Positions 24,063 to 37,429 are shown, numbered from the stretch's first letter. The stretch is 64,000 bases of DNA from Diplosphaera chodatii (GCA_032358165.1 JAALGY010000008.1:310001-374000), one strand, 5' to 3'. The notes: generated by a model not told the origin, from the letters alone. Made by a program: numbers and translations.

Positions 24063-24678
24063 GCGCTTGCAAATGTGCGGGTAATGGCTTGTGCGGAGCT
24101 TCGACATTTGGTTGGCCTATCGCATGATTGCCGGGTAGCGGGGTCCAGACAGTACAACTGTATATGAAGTTGCCACACTGACAGAGGCAGATGTAGCTGT
24201 GGAAGGTGGATCATTCAGATACCTCGTTACTGTTCAAGCATCAGACTTCATTGGACACAAACACAGCTGCGCCAGCGCTTTCAGGACTCGAAAGCGCCAG
24301 GTCTATACCTGTTCGGTCGATCATACCATCTGAGTCTCAGAGCAAACAACACCACGTGCATACACACGTCAATCGCAGGCATACTGCACAGTCCTAAGGT
24401 CAATGCAGCTATGTCACCATGCAGCTTGGGTTCTGCAGACCTGCTGCTAATGCAAACGCCAAGTACACCTTCGCTGATGAGTAGCGTGACGACATCCTCA
24501 CTGTCTGGACGCAATCAGGGCAAAACGCCGTCCAGCTGGCAAAGTGTGCTTGGTTCCTGAAAGCCTTGTCATACATACAGAGGGTTTGCGCTGCACGTGA
24601 CATGATTCGTCACCGTGCTTGAACATTTGTTGAGCATGTCAGCTATTCCCACCGATCGCCGCGCCAGCAGCAGCCACC
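24063..24678. other. Intergenic between convergent DUF6816-like and glucosidase I genes
   Basis: Both genes end toward this interval, so it contains two 3' UTRs. No TGTAA close to either stop and no gene were found. Confidence 0.5.
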
Positions 24679-27600
24679 TCAGTCATACGTCTCGCCAGCC
24701 ACCAGCACAAACAACGCTGTCCACCTGCCACAACACAAGCATGCAGAGGGGGTCATAGTGTGGCCTGACACCAGCCAAGCACATCATGGCACACGAGACT
24801 GTTGCACCCCAGCAGAGCACAGTCAGAAGGGGACATGCTGCGTTGCCTGGGTGCAATGTGCATCATCCAGATGTGGTGCGTCATGCACATCAACAGCGGG
24901 ATGCAGGGTCTAGGGTTTAGGGTCGCACCCTGTGAAGGGGTGGCTGCCCTTGCCGCGCCCCGTCTCGTCGTCATAGTTCTCCCACAGGTAGCCCGTGGCA
25001 TTGTACTGCCGCACGATGTTGTTCAGCACATTGGAGCGCAGCTGCCCGTACACCTCCTTCGCCTTTGCCGCATGGGGGCCCGGCTGCTCAGCATAGTAGT
25101 GCAGCGCCTGCAGCCGAAAAGGACGGCAGTCCCGACACCTTTAACGCTGCTGACACCATGAGAATGCCCGCCCACATCTGCGGGACAGCCCAGTGCGGAT
25201 GGGCAAGCGCAGCCTGCTGAGGAGTGCAGGAGACACTGCGGCAGGTTGCAAAAAGACGAAGTCTGCAATCAGCTGCTGACCTGTAGCGTGAGGAAGTTGG
25301 CGTTGATCCAGATGGGGGAGCGCCAGTAGGGGGCGCTGTGCTCCGTGTTGTACTTGTTGTACAGGCTGGCCGACTTGGCCAGCGAGCTGTGGACAGAAGG
25401 CACAGCCGACAGTCAGGTAGAGTGACCGTGCATCAAAGGGTGGAGAGAAACCGCGCGTCAGGCCCCAGGAGGCAGGATGCGGCTGTTGTTCGGCGCAGCG
25501 GGGGAGTGGTGCAAAGCATGGTCGGCCGATGCGCAGGAGGCTCAACACGACTGCTGCGCTCCCTGCTGACTCAAGAGCAAGAGTGAGCAATAGACGGCGC
25601 GACTCACCGCAGACCGAAGGGCGTCCACAGCAGCTCGGGGTCGGTGAGCTGCGCCAGCTGGCGACCCAGCTCCGGGCTGGCGGGCGGCAGCAGGCGCAGC
25701 ATCAGCGGGAACAGCGAGTTGTACCTGCGCGGGATCCAGGCCGGCGTCATGTTCAAGCTCAGTGCCATACCAGTGATGCACATGTGACCCGTGAGGGAAA
25801 GTCAGTACATGCCTGATGCCTCAGGAGCAGTCAGCTCGAGCGGCACAGTGCCTGCTGTGCTGTTTGGCATGCTGCTTGCAGCCATGCACAGGAAGCGGCA
25901 GGGCCAGGGGTGGGCGGATCACACGGTGCGCAAAGCTCCCCGGGCTCACCCGTACTGCGGCACCAACTGCGGCCGCGGCGGCACGGCCGTCACGCGGCGC
26001 AGCACGCGGCGGTACGGCCGCCCCGCCTGGTCCAGCTCCAGGCCCCACTGCGGTGGACCAGAAGCACCACGCCCTATCAAATCATGCTCCATTCGGAAGA
26101 GGATGGGTCATCTGAGAGGGGAAAGAGACCGCGTGGCAAGCCCCTGGACCCTGGCAGCCAGATGTGCAGGGCGTTGAAACGGTGTGATACTGGAGCTGAG
26201 CAGCCCCAGGCAGGCCCTGTGGCGCCACTGGAGCAGGGCACGGCTGTGATGCGCCCCTAAGATCGAAATATAATTTCAAAAACCCCAAGTTTACTGAGAC
26301 CGCACTTGCAGGGACACATCCTCGCTGTGCTCCCCGTAGTCCAGGAACTGCTGCCGCTTGTCGTCGTAGTGCAGCGCCTTGAGCTGCTGGAAGTCCTCCA
26401 GGGTGGCCGTCAGGTCCTTGTACGGCTGCACCTGCGCAGTGGGCACAGGGTGGACCGTCAAACCCCTCTTTGCCCTGCTCGTCATCACCCCGCCTGTGCA
26501 TCCTACAACTCAACTGCACGCATACAAGACTGAGCCTCCAACACCGCAGCCTCGTCTGCTGCTCACACCATGCTGCTGAACCGCACAGTGCACAGTAGCT
26601 GCTTCACAACCCAGCCTGACAACACTGTTTCGATATCACATGACTGGTGACAGCTCAATGAGGATTTGCCAATCTTCCTACACAGCCCGAGCCGCACCTT
26701 GGAGGCCGGCTGGCCCGTCTCCTCGGCGATCATGGCCAGCTGGCGCGCCGCGAGCGCGAGCCAGCAGCGCAGGTCCAGGTGGCGCTCCACCTTGGTGGGG
26801 TGGCTGGCCCGCGGGAAGTCGTCCAGCCCTGCAGCGGGGCTCGGCACGATGCTTGCAGAGCGCCCTGGTGGCTTCTCCCCAGCCCCACGGCACGTGAACG
26901 CACACGCTGCCCAGGTGCGTGGCAGGACTGACCCAGCAGCCACAAGGCGCTGCGGCTGACTGAAAGGCGCTCCGATATGCCGGTGTGTATCTGCCGCTGC
27001 ATCCGTACGGCATGCTGTAAACCATGAACCAAAGCAGCGGCGAGGCGCGTGCCTGAGTTCAGGGTGAGCGGGTTGAGCTGCTCCTCGGTGGCATCATCGC
27101 GGCCGCGCCAGCGGAAGGACCCCGGCAGCGGCCCCGCCTGCGTCGTGTTGAACCAGCTGAACCACGCCTCCAGCCGCGGCAGCGCTGCAGCGCAGACTCG
27201 GGGTGACTTCAGCACGTATGGCGCGCACAACTGAGATGCCAGAAACAGCAGCTGTCTTCAACTTGTTGAGTGCTTTGCATGATGCATGTCTAGGACACAA
27301 GCAGCGGCATCAACTACTCAAGGAATTCAATCGCTTGACAAAAGATACATTGCAGCTGCCTAATGCGGTGCATGCATCTGCACGGCCACGCCAAGTTGGA
27401 GGGCGCGGTGCAGCTCTGTGCACAACCGGCTCCTGCCTGCCTGCCTCCGCCGCGCATGCTTGGCCAGCCGCTTGCCTGTGACTCTCAAACAAAACCCTGG
27501 ACACCCTGATTGGTCAGCCGCTCGCCTGTGTTCAGGAACTCCAGCTCCGCCCGGTCCTCGGGCGTCTGGTCGCGCCGCTCCAGGGCCGCCGCCACGTTGC

Positions 27601-30600
27601 GCGCCATGGAGGCGACCACCAGCAGCAGCGTCGGCGGGTTGCCATGCCCCACCTGCAGTACAGAGGGTTATGACACGGTGAGCATGAGCAACCCTGCACA
27701 TCGTGTCTGGGATGTCACACATACCAGCTTGTTTGCTGTGGACATCAAGTGTTTCACACACAGGCACAGGTTTGCAATCAGCCGCTGAACTGGACTGGAT
27801 TGGCCGCTACTTGTTGTCTTTGATGCGCACGCATTGCCTTCGTCCCGCCGCACCTTCTGGGTGACATACTCGACGGGGACCCTCACGGCGGCCTCGGCGC
27901 CCAGGATCTGCTCGCGCGGAATCCAGCCCGAGGCGGACATCAGGTCCAGCCAGTGGGCCAGCACGTCGCGGGACAGCTCCGCATCCCACCGGCGCACCAG
28001 CAGCTGCAGGGCGTATATGAAAGACATTCACTCTCACTGCCACACCGAGCTCTCTTCTGCTTCTCACTGGTGTCGCCATCCAGAAATGGCAACTGGCGAT
28101 TGACATCTTCGCGATGTATGTCAGCAGATGCCGCACAGGCTCTTGGGCGTGGTGCAGCAGTCAGAAGCCCATCTTGCACCCCTCACCTGGTGGAAGCCCT
28201 CGTCCCACAGGAAGCCGCGGGGGAAGAAGGAGCGGCTGGGCACGCTGGTGAACAGCTCGCTGGCGGCGCCCTCCACGTGCAGCCAGCCTGCCGCAGGGGA
28301 GTAAACACATCCCAAGGCAATCTCGCACCAAGCATTGGCAGCGGTGTCGCACAAGCATGTTTGAGAGGGCCTGCACTCATCGACTCGAGAAGCGCAAAAA
28401 ACAAGCACCCTGGCTGATGGCTTTCGCCGCGCAGAATTGCAACACGTCTGAGGCGGACGTCAAGTGATTGTGATGGCCACTTTCAATGATGTCAACGCGG
28501 AAGACTCACCGCCGGGCAAGCTCTTGTCCGGCAGCCCGATGATGGGGTGCCCCGCAGAATAGCCCAGCCCGCCCAGCATGTTGCTCAGCGTGCGCTTGGC
28601 GACCTCGTTGGTGCCTGCACAGCATCAGCAGCTGGGCTGCTGAAGCCCTCCAGCACTGGGGCTTCTCCAACGCCCACACCTCCCATGCACAGGGGTGGTA
28701 TACACAGAACATGATAGGCACAGCACACGACAATGCTGCTGCAGCAGCAGAACGGTATGCACCTGGCGGAGAGTCCTTGGCCTCCAGGTCCCCGAACTTG
28801 TCGCGGAAGCGGTGGTCGAAGCTTGCGATGCGCTCCTGCAGCTCCCGGCTAAAGCTGTCCCCTGCTCGTGCCGACGGCACACTTCAGGCATGGCGCATGC
28901 TGCACATGCTTGTGAGGGCGGCGCATCGCTCTGCCACCTGCTCAGCAACGCTGCCCACCGCACTGTGCACCGCAGGCAACAACACAGGCAACACATGTGG
29001 TATGCCACTTCCCGCTTGCACCTGTCAGCGCAGCAACGCGCTCTGCTGCAGGGCCGGAGCCGCTGTTGCCGGTGGTGGGCAGCGATGCTGCGGGCGGCTG
29101 CAGTGGCAGCAGGCCCTGTAGCCACCGCTTTGCTCCTGGCAGCAGCCCCTGCTGCGCCCCAGTCGGCTCGCTGCCTGCTTAATATCAGGTGAAGGACCTG
29201 AGGCGGGCTACTTGTTGTCATCAGCTCCAGGCGTTCCATCATGCAGGCACCATAGAACTCCCATATCCCCAATGATGGACAAGCCGACGACCTGAGCGAA
29301 GGTGTGCGTACCAAGATCTGAGTGCCCTCCGAGGAAGGTCAGCTCGAGCGTGAATGGCAGGTCGGCCGTGAGCTGCCAAAACGCCATGTTGGGCTGATTT
29401 GGCGGTTCCACGCCTGCAAAGACAAACAAACATCTTCAGACGACCATGCCATTCTGGTATCTGCTAATTAGCACACTGCATTGCGAGGCACAGATGGTTT
29501 TGGTACCAAGCGTCCTGACTGCACGGCCCGCATGGCAGAGGACAGCGTCCGTCAGCTGATGCTAAAGCGCAGCGATACAAGCAGGCGGTGGTTCGGATGG
29601 TTCGACGTAGGAAGCAGCCTACTGCTCACCCAGCGGCCGGTGCAGCGCGAGGCGCGGGTTGCCCAGGTGGGCGCGCGCCAGATCCGTCAGGTTGTGGAAG
29701 TCCGACGTGTGCAGCGGCAGCGCCCGCAGCCTCTGCTCCGCCGGCTTGCCTGTGCGCAGGGTTTCGCACGGAGCTTGATGGCGACACAGCCACACTCTGC
29801 CCGGGCACGTGGTGCTGCGCACATGGACGACAATTCCGCTGCTTGCCGGTCAGCTGTGGGCACCAGACCAGGCGGCCACTGGCTGCCCAGCCTCGCACTG
29901 GCACTGCAGCAGGTGAAGTCAACCAGACACCTTTGATCGTGCTGCCGGTGGCATGCAGCGACCAGTTCCCAGCGCCCGGCGACAGGCCGTGCGCCAGACG
30001 GCGGCCCGGAACACCGTTCCCGCCCTCCGACTTGGGCACCAGGTGCAGCCGCGGGTCCTTGTGCTGCAGGGGTCAAAGTGCCATGTGTCAATGGCTCTGC
30101 TACGGCATATCGGAGAGCGTGCAAAGGCGCCTTGCTGACTGCTCTGGTGGTCCGCCGATCCCGCGGCAGCATGCTACCTCAGGTTCCAACATCGCATCTG
30201 ACACATACACCCAGCGCCCAGGCAGGCTGTGCTCATGACGGCAGCAGCCTAGTGGCGGGACAACCGCAGGCATGCCACAGCCAGGGCACCAGACATCCAG
30301 CATGGATAGGAACAGCACAGACGGTTTGTCGGAACAGCATGTGTTGAGGCTCCCGCACTCGCTCATCGCCGAGGTAGAACAGCACAGAGGCGCGGTCGGG
30401 CGGTGGCGGTATGCCGTCCTCGACCGCCTCCTCAGGGGCCGGAGCGTCGCTCGCACGCTCCGCTGTGATGCGCACGCTCCAGTCGCCGCCGGTGCCGCAG
30501 CCCTCACACTCGCGCTTGACCTGTTGACATCGGCACCAAAGGTTGCATCATCATCATCGGGATGGGATGACAACCCGCATGCACTAGACTCTCAACGGCA

Positions 30601-31636
30601 TGTTGCCCTCTACGGTGAGCTGCTGACGTTGACCAGAGTGATGTACAGTTGAGGGATGGGCAAGACTGCCAAGATACTATGTACGCTATGCACCGGCATT
30701 GACTTGAAACTATGCATGCCACCGCTGCCATGACAAAAAACTTTTGAGAGCACAGGACGGCGCTCACAAAGGAGGTGGTAATGTTGAGGCTGCCGTCCAG
30801 CAGCTCCTGTTCGCCAAAGGTGCGGCCATCATGCCGCAGCCACCCATACCGCCGCAGCCCTGCAGGTTTTCAAGCTGAGCTTGACGATCTGAGCCACCAG
30901 CATCGAGATTGCACGAGCAGTGGGTGCATATGCTGGTAAATGGCAGCACCCTGGACATCACCGGTCGTCCTATAGTCTGGGGTCAGCAAAGACATTATCA
31001 CATGGCGGGTTGACCAAACAGGTTTGGTTTCTGGCTGTTCAACCCCCTACCATCGCGCTCCTGTGCCTCGTGGCGGAGGGCGGCAAGTGCGTCAGGGCGT
31101 CGCGGGTCGAACCACATCATGCCCGCCAGCAGCGACTCTGGCAGCCGCATGCGCATACCTAGTGCATCAAACAGGTGGGATGAACACAATGTGCACAACG
31201 GCCATGCGGCTGGGCTGCGCACTCTGTAGTCTCCCAAGGACGATGCACATGATGGCGACTGTGCGAGGGCACATGGCATGACAGCACTGTCTTCCTGCCT
31301 ATCGTGTCTTATGTACCAAAGTACAGGCCCGGGCGGTAGGTGCCCCACAGCATGCTACGCCGATAGTCTCCGCCAAACTGCGGCAGGGATGTGAGGGTGG
31401 GCAGGTCGATGGGCACCAATGACGGGTGGTCTTTTGGCCCTGTGCGTATACACTCGTGAATACTGGTGAAATGGTCCAAGCATGTATGCAGATGCCACGA
31501 AACATCGGTGAAGCTCCAGCAGCTCATGGCCTGTCAGACTTTGCATGCTCAACAGATGCACCTGGGCGCTTCGGCGCCAAGCTCAGCAGCAGCACCAGGC
31601 CCAGCACAGACGCAACGGCGAGGCATACCTGCTTCC
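24679..31636 (-). CDS. GCS1: Mannosyl-oligosaccharide glucosidase I (GH63), first exon unresolved
   Basis: Glucosidase I removes the outermost glucose from Glc3Man9GlcNAc2 on new N-glycoproteins in the ER lumen. Twenty-one exons from 31636-31562 to 24724-24679 give 809 residues in frame. Examples are 31439-31317, 31158-31051, 30859-30768, 28287-28187, 28003-27854, 27184-27053, 26828-26698 and 25107-24929. The first resolved exon is a membrane helix ([23 protein letters not shown]), fitting a type II protein. Diagnostic stretches are [89 protein letters not shown], and a C-terminal GSHPFTGW joined across the last intron. The two introns after 27526 and 27053 begin with GC. The initiator Met and short cytosolic tail should lie upstream, perhaps 31.65-32.2 kb, but I could not fix them. 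Confidence 0.92.
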
Positions 31637-32295
31637 CTGCAACAGAGACGCACCGCGTCAGCGACACGAATGCAGCGCCTCTTGCCTGATCACAGGTTGG
31701 TCATCACCATGCTGCAGAGCTTGCAGTACGACACCTTGCATGCTGAGCATGCGAGCTGTCGCAATGCATGCGACTGGAATGCAAACGCTTGAGGAAGCGG
31801 TGACATCAGTCAGGACACTGCAAGCGCACATGAGCGGGCGCGTTTGGGGCGTGGCGTCCCATATCGTGGGGACGTCGGCACATCCGCCTTGACCACCGGA
31901 TCAACACGAGTCCGAACCCTGTGCTTGATAGACATGTCTGCTCGCTTGCAGCCTGCACTGCGCTATGTCTGTTTGGGCTGGTGGTGCATCATGCTTCATC
32001 AAGGCTGTGCAAACATACAGCAGGCACTCTGCAGGTCATCGGAGGCGAATAAATAGATTATAACCTTCTCAAAGCAGTGGCTTGCGTTGCGAATCGCAGT
32101 GCAGCTGCAGTATGCAACCGCCAGTCTGCCCAGGCTGAGCTGGCAGCGGAGACCCCAGGGCGGGACGGCTTTCGGACCTTGAGACTGAGCGGAGAGTGCA
32201 TGGGAGTGACGTCGGCACTTTGGCACGAAAGTCAGGCATACTCTGTCGTAAGGAACCTTACATGGTGCATTTCGCAGACTCAAGACTTGCCCATC
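31637..32295. other. Region between glucosidase I and SnoaL-like copy 1 (divergent)
   Basis: This must hold the unresolved 5' exon and promoter of glucosidase I (minus strand) and the promoter of the SnoaL-like gene (plus strand). One candidate minus-strand start, MGRHAPNAPAH near 31.86 kb, has the wrong splice phase. Confidence 0.4.
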
Positions 32296-34064
32296 ATGGC
32301 CGGCGCGCTGTCTTTCAGCATGCAGATGCTTGCTGCACCTCCCAGATGTGTGCACGCCGCTCGCATGCATCGCTCCACCGGCTATGCTCGTGCAATGCAT
32401 CAGGCTGCCAGCTCGTCAAATGTAGATCCAAAGGCATTCAGAAGTGCATGCTTCAGCATGCCACGACGTGCATGCGCCGCTGCAGCGGGGTCGGCCTCTG
32501 CTGATGTGCAGGTATGCTGCAGCTGATCACAATGTCCAAGGCATCTGCAAGGCCCACATACTCGAGCCGCATCAGCTTCATCCGTTATGCTGCTCAACTG
32601 ACTCTTGTCCAGTCGAAACATGCTTTAAAGGCTGCAAACCTTGCAGTTGCATGCACACACTGCATGGCCGTGTTGTCGGGCATACAGCATTGCATTGCAG
32701 GTGTAATTGGTCTGCTGCATAAGCCTCATTATCTGCCTTCCTGCAGGCAGCCTCCCCAGCAACGCTACCAGGCACAGCATCGGTGCGGAACCAACGTGAC
32801 TGACGGCAGTGTCTGGTGCACATTATCTACCTTGTCTCACTCTGCCATCGTGAGAACAGGCCGGGACGCCCGATGATCGGCGTGCCCATCGACTTCAGTA
32901 CGGTCCTCATATTCACGTAGGACTTCCCCATCCCAGAGGCCAAGCTCATACAGCTGGCGCAGGAGCTGTTTGCAAAGGATTCAGGCGTCAGTGACGAATC
33001 GCTGCTGGCCGACGATTTCAGGTGTCCTGGGAGCTGTCTTTCATTGCAACCGCATGTGGATTGGGTCTGCCAATGAATACAGGGTTACACGCTGACACCG
33101 TGTCAACGGTGCACTCATCCTGCACAGGTTTGAGTTCCCTGTTGTATCCTTGGACAAGCAGGTAAGCTCAGTACACTCCACGTATACATAGGCAGAACTA
33201 CCTGTATGCAGTAAATCGCGGTCGTGTGTAACCACTACATCGGTATGGCGCCGTAGGGCTACCTCGGGGCCGTGCGCAGCTTTGGGCTCAAAGATGCATT
33301 CCCAGGCACGCGCGCCAGCTGATGTGTCGCAGACGCACGCTTGAAGCTCTACTGCGTGCGAAGGGTTTTTCCACTTGACCATATCGTTGGCCCCGATCTG
33401 CAGATCTTGACCCGCACCCGTACGATTGGCGAGTGGATCAATACGAGCCCAACCGAGTGTGGTGAGGGTGTCCACTACAAAACACATCTCCTCATGGTGC
33501 AAATGGCATGAACGTCGCATAGATTGATTAGGGGTTGTGTTGCTTCTGTGCTGCAGGTTCACCACCCGGGTGACGGCGACACACACAGGCACCCTTAAGT
33601 TCAACAAGAAAGAATACGAAGCAACCGGCAAGAAAGTGCAGGTGCACGACTGTATGAGTGCTCAGAGTGAAGCAGGCTAAATTCAAAAAGCACATGTGGC
33701 AACGACATCAGCACTGACGCCACCACAAGCACGACAGCGGACAGCAGGCCATGGCGATGTCATGAGCTCATGACGATCACTGCAGGGTGCGCCAGAGTGC
33801 CAAAGCTTCGTGTTCAACGAGGACGGCAAGTGCTCCAGCTACACAGGCGGTCAGTGACATTTGGTCCCTGTTATGCCTCAATAGGAGGTCATCCTAATCC
33901 GAGAAGCAATGGCGTCTCCAACAAAGGTGTGCAGCTGCTGGTGACGCTGCTGAATGGTGGCAGGGTACATCATGGACCGGCGGGTGGGCAATACGCAGAA
34001 GATGGGCGCGCTGTTCGGCATCCTGGCCGCCATCGGTGTCGAGGTGCCACAGCCGGGCAGCTGA
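32296..34064 (+). CDS. Plastid-targeted SnoaL/NTF2-like protein, copy 1 (C-terminally truncated), 247 aa
   Basis: Nine exons: 32296-32511, 32747-32782, 32921-33021, 33128-33161, 33257-33305, 33404-33461, 33557-33641, 33786-33849, 33964-34064. Residues 1-72 look like a chloroplast transit peptide (Ala/Ser/Arg-rich, ending near RRACAAAAGS). The body resembles SnoaL-like/NTF2-fold proteins of algae and plants: LLADDFRFEFPVVSLDKQ, LGAVRSFGLKDAFPDLDPHPYD, RVWFTTRVTATHTGTL, CQSFVFNEDGKCSSYTGGYI and MDRRVGNTQKMGALFGILAA. This fold often binds small hydrophobic ligands or catalyses cyclisation; the substrate is unknown. Exons 1-8 match copy 2 in length exactly. A one-base deletion after the codons for QPGS brings a stop, removing about 23 residues present in copy 2, so it may be an early pseudogene or a shortened paralogue. 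Confidence 0.82.
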
Positions 34065-34471
34065 GCCTGCGCGCTGTCACCGCGCTTCATGGGCTGCGGC
34101 AGAAGCCAAGTGATTGGGTGGAGGCAGCTGCCTACGTACCTGGCAGCAATGCCCGCCAAGTAGCACCTGGCTTCAAAGCATTCTCCTCACCGGATGCAGT
34201 CGTTCGAAGCTTTGTGACCTCGTTCGAATTTCCAAGAATAGGAAAACACGTAGGAAACCGCACTGCAATGCTGCAATGATGGCGCTAACAGGGCGGTCTG
34301 CCCAGTGCTGTAAAGGGAAGCTGGGGATGCTGCAAACAGTCAGGACAGGGAGTGCAGTGCTTATAATAGAAGGGCGCGATCAAGTGACGTAGGCCATTTC
34401 GCTGTTACTTGAAAGTGCACTGAACCACCCGGCACGCTGCACCATACGTATCGACTGTTGACGAATCAGCC
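34065..34471. other. Intergenic between the tandem SnoaL-like copies
   Basis: About 400 bases with the 3' flank of copy 1 and the promoter of copy 2. The first part still resembles the lost C-terminal coding sequence of copy 1 (34065-34105 against 36330-36375). A TGTAA lies at 34309. Confidence 0.6.
34309..34313 (+). terminator. TGTAA poly(A) signal candidate for SnoaL-like copy 1
   Basis: TGTAA 245 bases after the stop at 34064; chlorophyte-type signal. Confidence 0.4.
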
Positions 34472-36395
34472 ATGGCGGTCGCACAGGCTGCAAGCAAGCA
34501 GGTGCTTTCCGCACCTCATGCATGCCTCTCCACCTCTCGGATGCAACGCTTGTCCGGGTATGCTTGGGGCACTCGGGCACTCACGACATCACAGACGTCT
34601 GCTAGAAGAATAAGCAGAGGTACATATGTCAGCATGCACCGGCCAGTGTGTGCTGCTGCAGCGGGCTCGCTCACTGCCAAACCGCAGGTGTGTGGCATCC
34701 AGGGACGATCGATTCGAACAATGCCATGCCATTCGATAATGCAGTACCCTGTCGAGTGATTCTTGCATGATGTGATGGACAACGACTCACGCTGGAAGGC
34801 AGATGCAGTGCAATGTCGCAGATCATGGCAAGCACATGCATGTCGCATCACTGCTGGATCTGCGATCGTGCTGGCAGTTTGCCGCATAAACAACGCCAGT
34901 GCATTCGTCAACGTAACTGCGTCTTGCACCATTGCAGGCGCCTTCGCCAGCTATGCTGCCAGGCACGGCATCGGTGCGCATTGCAACATCGCATCATGCA
35001 TGTTACGCATGGAACAGGGTGTCTCTGCCCGCGGGTCCTGCGACGGCCCCGAGGACAAGGGCATATACGTCGGTGTCATTGAGATACACATCCAAGGCTC
35101 GCTTTGCGCGGCTGCAGGATTTCCCGATACCAGAGGACAAGCTCATAAAGCTAGCCCAGGAGCTGTTTGCACAAGACGCTGGCGTCGGCGATGACTCGCT
35201 GCTCGCAGACGACTTCAGGTGCGAGCACCTCATGTACAATACATGCCCAACAGTCCTTCGCTCAAGCTGCTGCAAAACCCCCTGCAACACTGGCATTGAG
35301 GCACCAGCTGTGTGCGTCTGTGCGCAGATTTGAGTTCCCAATTGTATCGTTGGACAAGAAGGTGAGGGGGCGTGTCCTTCGTTCGATGGAGGGTACCACC
35401 CTCTAAAGCGTGAACTGGGGAGACGTGCGTGGTTTCGCATTGGTAGCACCGAAGCTGGTGTGATGCCGCTGCAGAGCTACCTGAAGGCTGTGCGGAGTTT
35501 TGGGCTGAAGGATGCATTCCCAGGCATGCTGTGTCAGCTTCTCGCTGCAAGTCCGACATCTGTTGGTACTCGACGTCAACACATCCAAGTCTGTATGCCC
35601 ATGCTCATCCTGGCCGTGCCAATGTTGCAGATCTGGACCCGCACCCATACGACTTCCGTGTCGACAAGTATGAGAGAAATCGCGTCTGGTGAGACTGATT
35701 TTTCAGCCTTCTGAGTGTGGTAAAGGTGGCAACGATACAGGGCAATGTTGGGTCCCTAAAGCAGAGCCGCGGAAAACCAACGAACTTTATTGCAGGTTCA
35801 CAACCAGGGTGACAGGGACACACACAGGCACGCTCAAGTTCAACAGCAAGGAGTACAAAGCCACCGGCAAGGTCGTCCAGGTACTGTCAGACTGCACTCC
35901 CCGTGCATGGCAGCAATGTAAGAGACTCATCAACAAAAGTATTTCTGGCAGCTGGTGTCAGCATCGTCATGATCATGCATGACGACAAGCAGAACCCTGC
36001 GAATAGTCAACCCTGGGACATGCACGCTGCAGGGCGCCCCCGAGTGCCTCAGCTTCGTGTTCAACGAGGACGGCAAGTGCTCCAGCTACACAGGCGGTGA
36101 GCCGTGCCGATCTCCCTGCTGGCGCATGGTCGTGCATGCTTGAGTGTGCATGCTTGAGCCACCATCCAGCGTCCCCTGAACCACTCAAAAAGGGTGACAT
36201 GTGTGACAACCCGCTGGTTTGGCAGGGTACATCATGGACCGGCGGGTGGGCAACACGCAGAAGATGGGCGCGCTGTTCGGCATCCTGGCCGCCATCGGCG
36301 TGTGGGTGCCGCAGCCGGGCAGCTTCAGCTTCATGGTGCTCACCGCGCTCAACGGGCTGCGGGAGCGTGTCGCGGGGATCCTCGGGCGCAGCTGA
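34472..36395 (+). CDS. Plastid-targeted SnoaL/NTF2-like protein, copy 2 (full length), 270 aa
   Basis: Nine exons: 34472-34687, 34938-34973, 35118-35218, 35328-35361, 35475-35523, 35631-35688, 35796-35880, 36033-36096, 36226-36395. The first eight have the same lengths and phases as copy 1. Residues 1-72 are a transit peptide with the same length as in copy 1 but much diverged. The domain is the same SnoaL/NTF2-like fold (LLADDFRFEFPIVSLDKK, YLKAVRSFGLKDAFPDLDPHP, RVWFTTRVTGTHTG). The C-terminus continues past PQPGS as FSFMVLTALNGLRERVAGILGRS, the part lost in copy 1. The intron after 35523 starts with GC, as does its copy-1 counterpart. Function inferred only at fold level: plastid ligand-binding or cyclase-like protein. 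Confidence 0.88.
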
Positions 36396-37429
36396 AGCCG
36401 GCAGCCCGGCTGCGCTGCAGCACAGCAAGCGAGGCATGGTAGATCCACCCATAGACACTGGCAATGCAGCCAGGGTTTTTGCAGGTGTTAGGATGGTGAA
36501 CTCCTCGTGCAAATTAAATGTGGTGGAATCGGCCCTATTCTGAACGCTAGGCGCTGTATACGCTTGTAGTAGTAAGCCGCTAAATGGGAGGTGTTGCACC
36601 ACTGTATTCTTTTGCAGGGACTGAAGTTGCTTTCTAGGTGCCGCTGTTGTTTGCCTTTGTATTTCAAGCCAGATCATTCTGGCCTACCCATCTCGTTATC
36701 GGTCAGAAAGTATGTGTGGATCCAAGAACGGCGAATGAACATGTCCAGTGCTGGATGTGCACGACTTGCCTCGATCATCAGGTGCACTGGACCACAGCCA
36801 GCATGTGCTGTGTAAACCCTCTGCTGCTTGGGAGCAACCCCAGCTGTGTTGTCCCCAGCCGCTATGGCTCGTGCGTCTGTGCTGCCTGGCTTCTACCGCA
36901 TCACAGCGGCCACCAGATTATGCACTGTACAATGTCAGGAAGACTTGCGCTTGCGGCACCGGCCCGCCAGGTACTGCTTCAGCCACCTGCGCAATTCCGC
37001 AGCTTCAGCATAAGCATCGGCACCACCTGGCATTCCACACACACTGCATGGGCGACTGGCTTCCTGAACGCGCCTGGTGCAACAGAGCCAGGCGCTCAGG
37101 AGCCATTCCTTCCAACATAGCGGCCAGCAGAGTGCAGGTTGCACAGCACTGCTGTGCCTCAGTGCTTCCGTCCTGGTGAGCAGCACTGACGGTTGGAACA
37201 CTGCGCTCCTCTGTAGTCGACGCACGCACTTTCAATCTCTTCAGAGTGCATGCAATGGAGCGCACCAGGAGTCCAGGGCCCCGGTGCGACTGGGCTCCTC
37301 GTATGGGTCCAGCCGTCTGTTGCCGCCTACATCCAGCTCCTATATGCATGGCATGCCAGCCCTTAAGTGCCACAGGTGATTGAAGCAGCACCCAGAGCAC
37401 CGGCTGTCACAAAGGGTGGTGGTGGTGTG
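36396..37429. other. Intergenic, convergent 3' ends of SnoaL copy 2 and the F-box gene
   Basis: Two genes end toward each other here. A TGTAA occurs at 36811 (plus strand). Several short open frames are present without splice support or recognisable motifs. The F-box gene could in principle have one more 3' exon here. Confidence 0.45.

Noticed and set aside
24900..24925. Interstitial telomere-like TTTAGGG
   Set aside because: Only about two imperfect units inside a glucosidase I intron; no array.
24917..24929. C-terminus of glucosidase I read through as GCDPKP and stop
   Set aside because: Splicing to 24724-24679 restores the family-conserved HPFTGW end, so the read-through stop is intronic.
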